NCBI GenBank assembly: GCA_914767715.1
Contig: OU612067.1
Location: 8,618,001 to 8,682,000, forward strand
Direction: 5' to 3'
DNA from: Membranipora membranacea
Taxonomy: Eukaryota; Bryozoa; Gymnolaemata; Cheilostomatida; Membraniporidae
Length of the DNA stretch: 64,000 nt
Position 1 is the first letter of the stretch; every line of letters begins with the position of its first letter. Of the stretch, positions 35,003 to 47,175 are shown piece after piece. Under the pieces are notes generated by a model. The model worked only from the letters and a program-made list of their open reading frames with translations. It was not told the DNA's origin and made no database searches. The translations under genes and the position numbers were made by a program.

Positions 35003-36949
35003 CTTTAGACATTCTGCTGCGATCAGCAAGTACTCTCTTCTTGTACAAACACTGTATCTTGCTCTTACACATTTTGTTGAAGAATAATTCTAGCCAAGTT
35101 ATATTGTTAACTTTGGCACGTATGCAATACATGTGGTAGGTGTAGATAGAAAATGATTGAGCAATGTTGTTTTTACCAAAGTTCATTGTCCTAGAATTCA
35201 TCCAAAACTCTTCTTATTAGTCTCTTTGTCAGTTATATTTTTAGAGTGCATGGCTATGTGGCAGTGAGCCGATTTTGATTAATGCTTCGATTTTTCCAAT
35301 ACCTGTCCCTTTTGAAGATTTTGTTTTCTATAAATTTTGCTACTTTTACCATACAAATCATCAGAAGTCAATTTGCAATGCAGTAGCAGTTGAAGTGGGA
35401 AGATTTAATTTAATTTTTGCCTTCTTTTAGTACATTTCGTCATTTTCAACAAGATAATGTTTCAGTGTAACTCTTGCCAAGCTATGAGAGCTTGACAAAA
35501 TTTCAAATTTAATCACAGAAACTTGTTTCATGAGCAGGTGGCTGTGGTCACAAACCAAGATTACAGCAAGTGCCAAACGTTTGAGACTAGGGATTGGGAG
35601 TATCTTTTGACCTGTAATGTACCTGACTCATAGAGAATCCATGTGTTATCCATTACTGTACATGGTTTGTGCACTTAGCCTAAGGATTTCAAAATGTATT
35701 GCTACACTCAGTAAAGGCTCCTGAATGTAGCCACTGGAACTTTGATAGTAGCATGACCTGTCATATGATGATATAGCACATAAACTGTGGGTAGTGTCTA
35801 TGATGTGTGATATTTGTTGAGCATAAGTTGTCTTCTCTATATTTAATAGAGGATAATTCCTCTCTTGCTCAATTACTAGCCCTATGTCTGTGGCAACTGG
35901 TCAATTCTGTCTGAATGCTGAATAACTATTCAGCTTTTTCAAAACTTGTGTATGAGAATGTTATGAATAATAATTATGTACTTACTTTGAAGCTCTGACT
36001 CTCTGAGAAACGATAATATTTGAACAGTGTAAGTGTTTGGGTTGTAAGGACAACCCAAATATGGTCATGAGGGTAATACATTTTCTCGAATTACTTAATA
36101 TTTCTACACTTCTTGGAAAAATAACAAACTTCTTCGAGAAGACCATTATTTGCATTGGATGGCTCTATTTTTGGACCTTTCTATCTAAACATAATATGAC
36201 GCCTGAAGGTACCTTCTCCAAGTGGAATGCAAGACTGATAAACATGACTTGATTGGGATACTAAACCATTACGTTTGCTTCCTGATGCACCAGTTCTATT
36301 GTCATTACGCGTAGATCAACATGTCAATGTCAATTGTGTGTTGTCAATACCTTTTGTAACTTGGGAGGAGTGAGATACCCGGAAATAAGATAATGGTTTG
36401 AAATCTCATAAGTGGAAGCTGGTTTCCTGTGAGATTATCGTTTTAATAATCATATATTTCTTAACTGGTGTTGGATAACTCAACCACAGACCAATCGAGG
36501 AAACAACAATATAAAAAATGATGCTCTGATCATACTTTTTATTGACAGCACTCTATTAAATCAATCAAATGCAGTTTATTGACAGGTACTGTAAAAGTGT
36601 TATTTTTCAGAGCGGTATCATTCAGAGGTTTATCATTCAGACTTTTATTCTCACAAATCAGATTAGCATTTTTAGTTAATTAGTCATACAAGTTCCTGAT
36701 GTTGCAATTACAATAGATGAGTGATTATCCATGGCAACGCCTACAAATATTGTTAGTTGTAAACAACCTGATCATAGCATCGGAAAGATTGGATAAGGAA
36801 ATGCTTCCACTTTAGTTGTATACAATAGGTGTCAGCTTCTCAAAATCTCCTTAGTGATTATAACCATGAGATGAACCATCTGATTCTGCTGTTAGCCTAG
36901 TCGAGAGTAGAAGGCTATTGACTAGTAATACAGAACAGTTTCTGACTTT
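35003..36949. other. Intergenic region between TRIM-like and GPCR genes, copy 2
   Basis: Counterpart of 22741-25201. Phrases around CTTCCTGATGCACCAG (36279), ATTAGTCATACAAGTTCCTG (36679) and GCTGTTAGCCTAGTCGA (36888) recur in copy 1 in order. No gene seen. Confidence 0.6.
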
Positions 36950-39351
36950 ATGTACATCGCTGCGACTGCAACGAATTATATGTATGATATAAAGGAAATT
37001 TCAGAAGCGAATCGGAGTGAGTTCTCCCCCGACTTCAGTTCCTCTGATGCCGATTCACTAACTCGGATCATACTTGGAGTGTACAGTGTGGTGGTGACTG
37101 TTATTGGCGTTCTGTTCAATAGTTTGGCCGTCTTTATCCTAGTCAAAGGCAAAAACTTAACTGAGAAAGGAGCAAAGAAGAGAATTCACCGACTATACTT
37201 AGCAATCACAGATCTTGTTGGTGCGCTGACGCTTCCGGCTATCACGTTCATTCAGGTGACATCCTCAGGCTCTCACAACAATCACTCAACAGGATATGTA
37301 GTCATGTGTGCGGCAGCTGAGTTTATACGATATTCTAGCGTTCTCCATCATCTTACCATAGCTATCACTGTCTATGTGTCGTCCATTCATCCACTTAAAT
37401 ATTTAGTGTATACAAGCGCGCAAAAGAAGAGATATGGAGCTTTAGTGTGGGGCGTTGCTCTAATTCTTAGTTTTGATCCAGGAATTGTGGGGTTGATGTT
37501 AGCTGACACCCACAGCAGAAAGCTGAATGACTCAACAGAGCAGCTGCTGACTGAATATGACAGCGGTTTGTTGGTAGCTGACAAGGTTTATTACACACTG
37601 AAATATTTCATACCATTTCTCGCTGTTATTCTACTATATATCTATACCGCTATAAGAGTGAAGAGGGGGCGCAGGAATCTCGAGCGACAGTGTCAGATAT
37701 TTGGAGGGAAAATCAGACTTGCGGTAAGTGCAGTAAACTTATTTTGAAACATATCTTTTTCATATATTGCTTTCTTGAGATACATGAAATGGGGTTTTGA
37801 TTTTTACTTTGCTCCTCTCAAAATGTTCCAATTGCTTTGCTCAATTAGAATAAAGAACACTGTAGGCCGAGAGATTTTTTCTCATTTATCTGAGTCGTGA
37901 GTCCGCATTTAACAATGGTCACGATAGCTAAATGACCACCTATGGAGGGGATGGCCATCGCAAATGCCGTTAAGGGTTGGCTATGGCTTCCTGCTACAAA
38001 TGATTTGTCTAAAATTGTGTGTTTTTTGTTACATTCAGGACTTATTCATATACAGTAGTACACTAAAGCTACTAGCCACTGATATATCAATTATTCCCAC
38101 ATTCTGTAATTCGTAGCACTTTGAGATTACCAGTTGATTATGATAACAAATGTGCTCAACAAAGTTCAGTTCCAGTAATTGCTTTGATCAATTAAGTTCA
38201 TCTCCTTCTCGTAACGTAGTGGAACAGTAATGATTTTATGTTGTAGACGCTGATCCTTTTAAAGACAGACGGCATCATCATAACATTTACCTGGTTATGT
38301 TGGGCAGCTTATCAAAAGTTTATCTCTCCATACCTACGTTTAGTTGATAAGAGAGGGACAACAGACCTGGTTACCAATGCGGTTATATTGATAAATACGG
38401 TGACAACTCCAGTATTTCAGTTTCTCATTGTGCCTCAATTCAAGGTAAAAATGCACCTCAACATCAACTTCTAAACATTTAGGCCGCTTGTTAACTTCTA
38501 CTGCTAACCTAGATCAAGTTTGATCCAGTTTTCCCGAGTTTGTGTTAGCTCCCCTTCCACTGATAGGCTGCGGCGGATCAGTAGGGGAAGCAATTCCAAA
38601 TCTAGACAAAACTGATCGAACTTAGTCTATGTGTTATCTTTCAACACCATAACAAAGTGTGGCAATGACTAGGTACATCTTGCCAGATAAAGTTAGATCC
38701 AATTTGTTTGAATTTAGAGTTGCTTCCTCTCTTGTTGTTGGCAGCGAATTACCGATAAAACGGAACCAACACAAACACAGGCAAATTTTATCTGGCTAGA
38801 TTTCCGCATGCTGTTGTCGACCGCTGTGAAGCCTATAGTATAATCCCATTACTGATTGACAAACTATTATAAAGTGCTGAGATATCAGTTATGATATCAA
38901 TTTTCATAGGTAGATATTGTCTCATTGGGGCGGATAACTGTCCCAACTTGCTACTCTTGTCCGGCATCACCCTCACCGCTAGCCATCTCCGACAATAAAA
39001 CTCTGCAACCACCTGTCACACTTTATGAAAAAACTTCTGAGGAAAATGATGTGGTTGAATATTTATCATTGAGATTTTTTTGGTATTGAAGTGTTAAAAT
39101 CATCTTTTTCATATTTGCAGCGTGATGCCAAGCAAATAACTCAAGGTCTGTTAGCTGGGTGTAAAATGTGTATTGGACAATGTATATGCAAGGGCCAACG
39201 CAAGACCTGCCGTCACCAGCCTGTTAAACCAACACAGTCATATGATAGCACACAGTCAACATGCAAACTGATAAAGGACAGAAAACTTACTACAAATCTT
39301 GTGTCTAGAAAGAACTCAGATAAAACTCCTACTCAGATAAATTATTTATAG
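36950..39351 (+). CDS. Divergent rhodopsin-like GPCR, copy 2
   Basis: Three exons: 36950-37723, 38247-38444, 39121-39351; 400 aa from the first ATG, or 390 from the ATG at 36980. Structure and splice phases equal those of the copy at 25202. The same class-A landmarks are kept (GVLFNSLAVF, LAITDLVGA, YFIPFLAVILLYIYT) and the same ones are lost (no DRY, no NPxxY). The N-terminal tail is glycosylatable (NRS in the tail, NHS in extracellular loop 1). The strongest conservation between copies is from the end of TM3 to TM5, where nucleotide changes are few. The upstream ATG lies in a segment that copy 1 has displaced by an insertion. No stop or frameshift is seen. Confidence 0.85.
38507..38625. repeat. 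Short hairpin in GPCR intron 2, copy 2
   Basis: Orthologous to the hairpin at 26805-26915: same position in the intron, with the arms slightly diverged. Confidence 0.6.
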
Positions 39352-39860
39352 ATAATAAATTATTTATAGATAATAAATCGAAGTTGGTAATTAACAATAC
39401 ATTGCCTTAGCATATATATTACACTGCTGACTTTTTCTCTTGTATATGCACTGTATTTGTTTTCAATTTGTTGAAGCATGTGGAGAAGCGATGAATGCGT
39501 AATAATGACTAAAATTGTAAGCAGTAAGCCTGAGCAATATTATTACTGAGGTCAGAATTGAAAACATGTGAAAAAAAAGACTATTTATTGATGAAAAACC
39601 AGAAATCTTCACTTTTTCAAGCCACGAGAAACTGTGTGTGGACTGCAGCTTTATTCTACCCTTATTCCATTTAGCCGGTTTGATGCTGATGTACTTGAAT
39701 ATTACAATAACATCAGAAGAATAAAAATAAATTATTATATGAAATAATTATCTGAAGACCTTTGTACTGTTAAAGATTGAAGACTTAGGCCTACACATGT
39801 CTAAAAGTTAATATTATTCACTGTTTAGCTCGTAACTGAGGATGAATTGTATTCCTCTGT

Positions 39861-42800
39861 TCACTCAGCTCCGATGCCAGGTATCACGTCTGGTACGCCT
39901 TCTTGTGTTACCTTCTCATATTCCTGGGTGACATCTTTGCGGTCTGGATTTTCTGGTTTTTTGAACGGATATGCGTCTTGGATGTACATCTGGACAAATT
40001 CTAAATCAGAGAAAAAGATATATTTTACAGAGAAAAATTTTATTCTAACTCTAATCGGCATTAGAGAGAAGAGGGCCTCATCTGTCGAGACTTAAATATG
40101 TGAAAGCCACAGAACCAGTATCATATCTCTAGGCTCATATATTACCAGCAAATAAAGGTAGACATAAAGGCAGGATGTAGTCTTAGTGCTCAGACGGCCG
40201 CGAGTGGGTCGTTACATTATCCAACTTATATTTGTTTCTGGATAGAAGTCCCTGACTTAATCTGCTCCAGAATAAATATGGAAAATGTAAACTTTCATTG
40301 GATAATGTAATAAACACGCACTTGCAGCTGTCTGAGCACTTAGACGAGTCAGGATTCATTTCCATATAAAACTTTGAAAAAAAATCAGCAAATAGCTTTC
40401 GCATTTAATCCACATCGCTTACTTAACTCAGTGACATAAGTGTAGGCTATTTTGCGAAAATTGAGTTAGTCATTCCAGTGGGAGATTGAGAAGAGTGGGT
40501 GTATAAATTAGGAAAATCCCTTGTGTAGACACAAAAACACTACTCTAGGCAAAATTGATGGGTGATTTAGCGCAGAATTGACAGCGCACAGCAAATTGGA
40601 TACCTTACCGGGATAGGAGAATTTTCCATCACCATTAGTGTCATACTTTCTCAGGGTTTTCAAGATGTGCTCTATCTCATCCTCGCTCCACTTCTCTCCG
40701 AGTTTCCTCAATAGACACTGAGAAATACAGAATAAACGGCATAAAGACAAACAGCTGAATAAATAGATATGCTGAAGCTTTTCAGCCCCGTGAAAGCTGG
40801 TCTCTGGACAAGCAGTGGTTTCTATGTACATACCTGGTTAAACAATTACCGTTTTTGAACAATTCAGAGGGATGAATTATTTTGCCTGTTTTGCAAGCTG
40901 CTTTGTTTGGAGTTGGTTTCCGCGACCTAGAACCTTATACTGTATTGACCACCAACTGAGCGGTAGATGCTCAAATCCGTAACTTTTGCAATATGGCAAC
41001 TTCCGTTTTATAACACAACACAAAAATAAGTACGGCTCTGAGTTAGATTATATTTGAGCCCTGTGTTTCTATAATCATTTCTGAAATTTAGAAATCATTA
41101 TATAATCATTTAGCACTTGTTGCACACTTGTGCACATATGATTTTGGAGTAAAGACCACTTGTTATTATCTTTTATGGTGTACCAACCTTTAGTTCATGG
41201 TTGCGTAGATATCCATCTTTGTTTTTATCAAGCACTTTAAATGCCTCTAGCAGCTCATCTCCATTAACACTGTGCTGAGCTAAAACCTTCCAATTATCTA
41301 CCAACTCAGTAATCTGTAAGCAACCGTCACCTACAAGGGAATCAAAACTATTACTTAGGGTGCTTTTACAGTTGTGCCTTCATGAAAGAAAAGAAGATAA
41401 CTTCATATTCCAGACTCCTCCCTCAGGAAGCTTGTCCCAGTCTCTCTGTCTCCCTTGCTTCATGGTAATTTCTACATCTGTTACTCTGACCAGGGAGTTC
41501 AGTGTTTCCCTCCCTATGTCCTTTGATAAAATGATGCATGTGCTCGGTTACTTCATACATTATCGTACACCACAAACCATCTAGCTAGATAATGGGGGAG
41601 GGGGAACTTGGGGGGGAGCTTATGGCGGGGTAAGAGTTTTGAGCTCAAGCTAACACAATTGTAGTTATATTGTACTCAAAAAATTTGTCACCATCAGATA
41701 TTGAATTAATTTGAGAACTTATTGGAACGAATTGTGATTGTTTATCACTCAACTGGCAGCATTATTGATTTGCTGACGTTGACCCCTATTGTCGATAAAA
41801 ACACAGCAATTAATTTGAATGAGTAGTCATTTCTCAAAGAAGTGAATGGTTGCTAATATAATTATTTTATGCAAATAAACCCTAAAAGGACAACTTGATA
41901 TGAGTAAACAATAAAACTCTATCGGTGACACTCTAGTTGCCTGAACCCCAAGCTCAGGTGGCATGCCAGCTACTGCCAGCTGAACGGTCACTTGAACACT
42001 CTCATATTTCAAGGCACCTAATATAACTAATGCGCCAGTTACAAAAATTTGTTTAAGTTGTAGATGCAATTAATTAACTCAGTGGGATTGATACACATGC
42101 AATCATGAACGTAATTTTCTTGATGTACTTATAATAGCTGTCGCCCCTGATTGGTGTGTTTTATCTGTCTGCATAGACGGCTACTAAGATATCAGGACAA
42201 TGATTATCTGTCACAATATTTTTCTAGAATTAAAGTAGGACAATTATTCGGTCAAGGATGTTTACCAGGGATCCTAAATAGATTGTCTAGATGTGGGACT
42301 GATTAACGCCCACATTGAAATCCTGAAATCTAGTTAATTAAATCCTGTTCGGAAATAAAGAAAAGCCTAATATTCTTATCTTCACACTGTTTACTGCTCA
42401 CTGCTCTTTGGACACATGTGGCAACTGTCAGGAAATTAAGCAGACGATGTTTACGGAAATCTGTCTGATGATTTTGCTACCTTCAGAATTTGATATGTAA
42501 CCCATTCCAGGTATTCCTGGCATCATTTCATTGACCTTGATGTTTAAGTCAGGATTCAAAAATGTTGATTGGCCACCAGAGACCAAGTAACCTAGATTCA
42601 ATGCTTTCCTGGCCAATAATGAAGTCCTCTAGCTTGAGTTCCACAACTGATTCAGATTAAAGGTAGTAAGGGTGCTTCTACCACTTGTTATCAAAAAAGC
42701 TTGAGAGGTAAAGCTACAAGTCACGGAAAAATCCTATGTGACAATATAGTACACATCGTCTTACCATTTTTGTCAAATAGTTTTATTAATTCCGCTGATT

Positions 42801-43315
42801 GTTTTTCTGTTGCTGTGATGCCGGCAATCTCTAAAGCTTTAGGCAGCTCATTGGCCTGTAATATCCCATCTTTCTTCTTATCAAACTTGCCAAAACACTG
42901 CATCAAAACTGTAACAGTATCAGAAGCAAAGCAGGGATAAGGAGATATGTTGATACACAACCTGAGACTAACGGCATCGTCTCTATACAGGAATGGGGGA
43001 AATAGAAATTAGAGTCTGGGCTTTTTTCAGACGCCTCAGGGTCAAAGAGTACAACCCTTTCTAATTTAAAAATATGCTTAATCGATCAATCTTTCAGTGA
43101 CGGATAATGATTTTGTCATCATATTGTAAGTAAATCATCGCAGTCTGTGAAATTATCATAATCCTCAATGGTATCCCATCATGCAATTTTCTGGGAATTC
43201 CAAGCTGTTGCTAACAGACTATGTCTATAAAATTACACACTATTAATCCATTGAGATTACAGATGTGTAACTCATGCATACCTTGCTTACTCCCTTCTGA
43301 TAACTCATCATCGGC
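39861..43315 (-). CDS. Four-EF-hand calcium-binding protein (5' exon not found)
   Basis: Minus-strand exons, 5' to 3': 43282-43315 (34-nt micro-exon), 42765-42908, 41188-41330, 40609-40717, 39861-40000. Phases agree throughout and give 189 residues before a stop at 39861. Four EF loops: FDKKKDGILQANEL, FDKNGDGCLQITEL (split by intron after DKNG), LDKNKDGYLRNHEL, and YDTNGDGKFSYPEF (split before EF). Loops 2-4 have good Asp/Asn ligands and the Gly at position 6; loop 1 has Lys at positions 3 and 4 but can still be read as an EF-hand. The tail of about 45 residues is acidic and Pro-rich. It probably is a cytosolic calcium sensor or buffer of the calmodulin/calbindin type. The micro-exon begins ADDELSEG, so an upstream exon with the start codon must lie at higher coordinates; I could not identify it. 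Confidence 0.8.
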
Positions 43316-43987
43316 CTGAAAAACGAAAAAGGGGGATACAAATTAATAATGCTTTTAAGGCTGCGATAATAATCAATCACGACCATCTGATGGGTTTCCG
43401 AGTTTTTTATTATATACAGTCTGACTGAAGTTCCTGTGATAGCATTATATGTCAAGCCTTGTTTCTGGCTTTCACTAGCATACAACTTTTACCACATGGT
43501 CAGATGGAGGAATAGCGTTGGGTTATGTTGAAATCCCTGGTAAAACAAAAAGTTCAATGTATTCTGGTCAAATTTTCCAATGTAGTGGAAACACTAATCA
43601 GACTTGATCTAATCATTATACATACCATTTTCCCAAATGCAATCCTTTTTTGTCAGGTTTAATGGTTTAGTGCTTCAGTGGTCTGCTGTTGTAAACTAAC
43701 AGAACTTTATCCAGGTTAAGAATGCGGCTATAATGTTATGAGCATTTTCTTTCAACTGAAGGTCCTTCTACTTGTACAATAGTAATCAGGGTTTTTATCA
43801 CTTTCCATTCAGCTGTAAAAGGACCTTTAAAGGTTGCTCACGTTTTACAATTGATTGAACTGGGGTTACCAATGGTGACTAGTAAATAGGACCTTTTGTA
43901 AACTAATTTCATGCATTATAGTTTTCTATTTACATAATAGTTGTGTGCAAAATCTAAAGCTGTCAATAATGTTACGCTGTTGATATA

Positions 43988-44157
43988 AAGGGGGCAGGTC
44001 AGAGTGTCATGATAAGAAAATTGTACATATGTAAGCCTGTTATTGATATAACAGAGGCTAGACTATATCAGAGACTAGGCCTAAGTCTAGCCTCTGTTAC
44101 AATAAAAGGCTTGCATATGTACAATTTTCTAATCATAACAGTGACCTGCCCCCTTTT
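43988..44157. repeat. Short hairpin MITE
   Basis: GGGGGCAGGTCAGAGTGTCA at about 43990 pairs with the right end ACAGTGACCTGCCCCC near 44155, and TTGTACATATGTAAGCCT pairs with AGGCTTGCATATGTACAA. The centre contains a second palindrome (GAGGCTAGAC/GTCTAGCCTC). It lies upstream of the micro-exon of the EF-hand gene. Confidence 0.75.
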
Positions 44158-44586
44158 TTCTTATCAACATCATAACATCATCGACAGCCTTACTTTGTGA
44201 CTATATGAATATTTGTGGCTGCATCCAGAGCTATGCAACACAGCATAAATAACCATCGTATATAATAGGTGCCTTCAAAATATACACGTCATAGTTGATC
44301 AAAGCTGAAATAATCATCAAATTATTTTTTCAATATTTTTCATAGCCTAACCAAGGGTATCCGATAAGTGCTTTATTTTAAGTATTTCTTGCTAACAGTC
44401 ATCATAATGTCTTTCCTAGCCGGCAGGCCGTCGAGCAGGGGGGGGGGGGGCAAGAGTCAGGGAGGCTCAGACTATATAACGTTTAGACTGACCATTAGGT
44501 ACATTATTTCTAAATTTAGCATTTAGCATTAGCAAGAGCGAAATGTTATTTCTGTAAAGACACACTCACAGGGTCGACATCAAATT

Positions 44587-44705
44587 GGACCAAGTTTGGT
44601 CCATTTGCCTGCATTCTGAGTTGCTCCCGATCCACTGGTCACACCGTGTGACCAATGGAAGGGAGCGACTGGAACGCAGGCGATTGGATTCAACTTGATC
44701 TAACA
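44587..44705. repeat. Short hairpin related to the GPCR-intron hairpins
   Basis: CCAAGTTTGGTCCATTTGCC pairs with the complement of GGCGATTGGATTCAACTTG; the core stem is GTTGCTCCC/GGGAGCGAC. End sequences (ATCAAGTT...) resemble those at 26805 and 38507, suggesting one MITE family with at least three copies in the window. Confidence 0.6.
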
Positions 44706-45287
44706 TCAAATGGGTGAGTTATTTGTTTATCTCACTTCTCTCTACGCCTATTTTATTCTGGACTTTGCCTCATGATTCGTGTTGTGGCGGATTTTTTGGC
44801 TGTATTCCCTAACCTGTCATATAAAACTCCAATCGTTTTTATGACACCCCTGACATTGAGCGATGTCCCGTGTATTTGATTACAAGAATATCATGCTGAT
44901 GCTGTCAATTTTCAAACTATGGTTTGCCGGCTGTTATTTTTGTGACTACCTCATGTTGATAAGAAAAAGGTTATTAGAAGAAAAGTTGCCAGTTAAACTG
45001 GTAGATTTTTATTTTTCCAAAATCGCAAACAAATATTGTATACACATCATCAACTTTTATTGATTATATATTCTGACATAGCTGGCTTATGTTTCCTTGG
45101 TCAATGTATTTAATTAATCACTTGAGACGTCAATGATCTACCTCTTGGTAGTTCATTGAGCTGATTATATTACCTTACAAAGAAGACTAGAATAGCAGAT
45201 TGGTTATAATTAGACTTCCTTATTTTAGAGTTATCTGTTCATTGCGTATCAATAGCATAACTCCCTTCCTCATTCAGCGATTGAAGT

Positions 45288-47175
45288 TCAATGTCCAGCT
45301 ATTGCAGACCAATATTCAGCGTGTCTGTCTTCAAGAAGCTGTCTAAAGTCTGCAACGTCTGAAATATAGAGCATTTCAGATCGCTTGCAATACCATTTTA
45401 TATTTCTTCACGTATAAAGTATGTTAGTGACAAGTTTTAAGAGAAGTTGAAAGATCAATTCTGTAATATTTCATACCTAGACAATTGGTTAGAATCTAAT
45501 TCAGTTTGTCAAAAGTCTAGATGAGGTGTTTTTTGTGAGCTCTGCATCAGCATGATTAGTTTTGCTGGGTCAGAAAAATAATCAATTAATAATCAATAAA
45601 ATAATTTCAAATACAGTTGGTTTTCTTCATTAGTCATCCCAATCCTAAACTTGATGATGAAAATTGATATCGGATAAAATTGACATCTTGTGGCACATAG
45701 AACACGAAGGTCTATACTGATTACGTGGTGATACTATTTCATGCTCGGCATAAACTCACGGATACAGCAGCCTTTGTACCATACATGGTTTACACAACAT
45801 CTCAGCATGTGACTCGGGCAGCTCTGCTTTTCGGTGTAGTATACAGTGCTCTGTCTGTAGCAGATGTAGTATCTGTAACACCGGAAAAACATGCTTTCAG
45901 AAGCTTAAGAACTCAAGTAGAAAATTTGAAAGGAAACAATGCTAATTAAACTAGGTGAGCTCTTTAATTCTGGGTTTTTACATTATTTATATCAAGTGTG
46001 GTTCTATCCATTGTTAAGACTCAGAAATTCGATAGTGGTTCACAGCTTCTGAATTAGTACTAAGCCTGAATTCTTTGATATCTTAGCTTTGTATTTAAAT
46101 CTTACATTCGAATGCGTGATTTGTAGTACCAAGAGCAAGCTGCAGTGCTGGTAATTTGCCTGTGTTTCGTCAGAATTGGGGTATCGACAGCACAGCATGT
46201 CTTACTCCTACAACTTCTTCTATACAAAATCATAATAAATTGGGTGTAGCTGCCCATCGATCACTACATGGATGTTAATGTGTCGCTCTGTACGAATAAC
46301 ATCTTAATGGGGACATAACTCATACTACTGCATTGCTTATGTGTGTTTGAGTCGATGAGATTAACCATGTCAAATATGTTATGTACTTAACATTATGGAA
46401 AGTAAGTGAATGTCGCAGTATTGAGAAATTTGAGGGACACTTTTCCTATGGTTTTTTCTAAAGCGGCTTGTGGTATCAATATCTGTGTCTATGACACTAT
46501 GACACTATGACGCCAACATGCAGCCAAAGTTTGAATTGAAGGTAACCTGAATATTAACAAGCCAAACTTTTGCAGATTTGTGAGTTTGGCATGAATAGAG
46601 GTGTCACTGATATTCTACATTATTGTTATTGATAATCATGAAATTAAACATACCTTGATCGATTGATGACAGAACGCTTTACGTTCTCCCTCGGGTTGGC
46701 CTTGTTGACGTTCTGTTTCTCTGCACCATCTCTGGTCACACATTTCCTTGGGTTGTCAGTAGTGATGAGGTTCTGGATAACTTTCCTCGATTCAGTCTGT
46801 ATTTTAATTAGTATACATAAAAAACACAGCAGGTTCTTGGTTGCCACATGCGATGAGATAGGGACCATACATGAGTGAATTTAACCACTAAGATTATATT
46901 TGTAATTAGGTTCCGTGACAGCATGACAGATGTACAGATAAAATGTAAACTATGCTTACCTTTTGTAATCAGGTTAATTGAGAACATACCAGTGTTTGTG
47001 AAAAACTTACCTTCTTTGAGTTTGAGAGCTGCGACCCTGAAAGTAATGCCTCGTACTCAGCAGCAAGTTGCAGACCCTCCGCTATACTAGCAGCAATCTC
47101 TGGATCATCATTATAAGCCAGGGAGTAAGTACCCAGAGTAAACAAGATGATTATCAGTAGAGAAATACAGCCCAT
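45288..47175 (-). CDS. Secreted cysteine-rich protein, copy A (intact)
   Basis: Five exons on the minus strand: 47011-47175, 46654-46796, 46106-46219, 45760-45872, 45288-45358; 201 aa. Exon 1 gives a signal peptide (MGCISLLIIILFTLGTYSLA) and a short acidic segment ending EYEALLSGSQLS, shared by all copies. Exon 2 is a basic linker with a KR pair that could be a processing site. Exons 3 and 4 hold ten Cys (RSCRSKTCC; ICYRQSTVYY; SCPSHMLRCC; KGCCI). Exon 5 gives a helical tail VADFRQLLEDRHAEYW. Exon phases (0,2,2,1) match copy C. Exon 3 is shorter than in B and C and lacks the CGW..C pair. Donor of exon 4 is GTGAGT; ignoring it would give a stop a few codons on. Probably secreted and disulfide-stabilised; function unknown. 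Confidence 0.8.

Noticed and set aside
45725-45949. Plus-strand frame of 74 residues
   Set aside because: Antisense to exon 4 of cysteine-rich copy A, whose minus-strand reading is supported by three paralogues.
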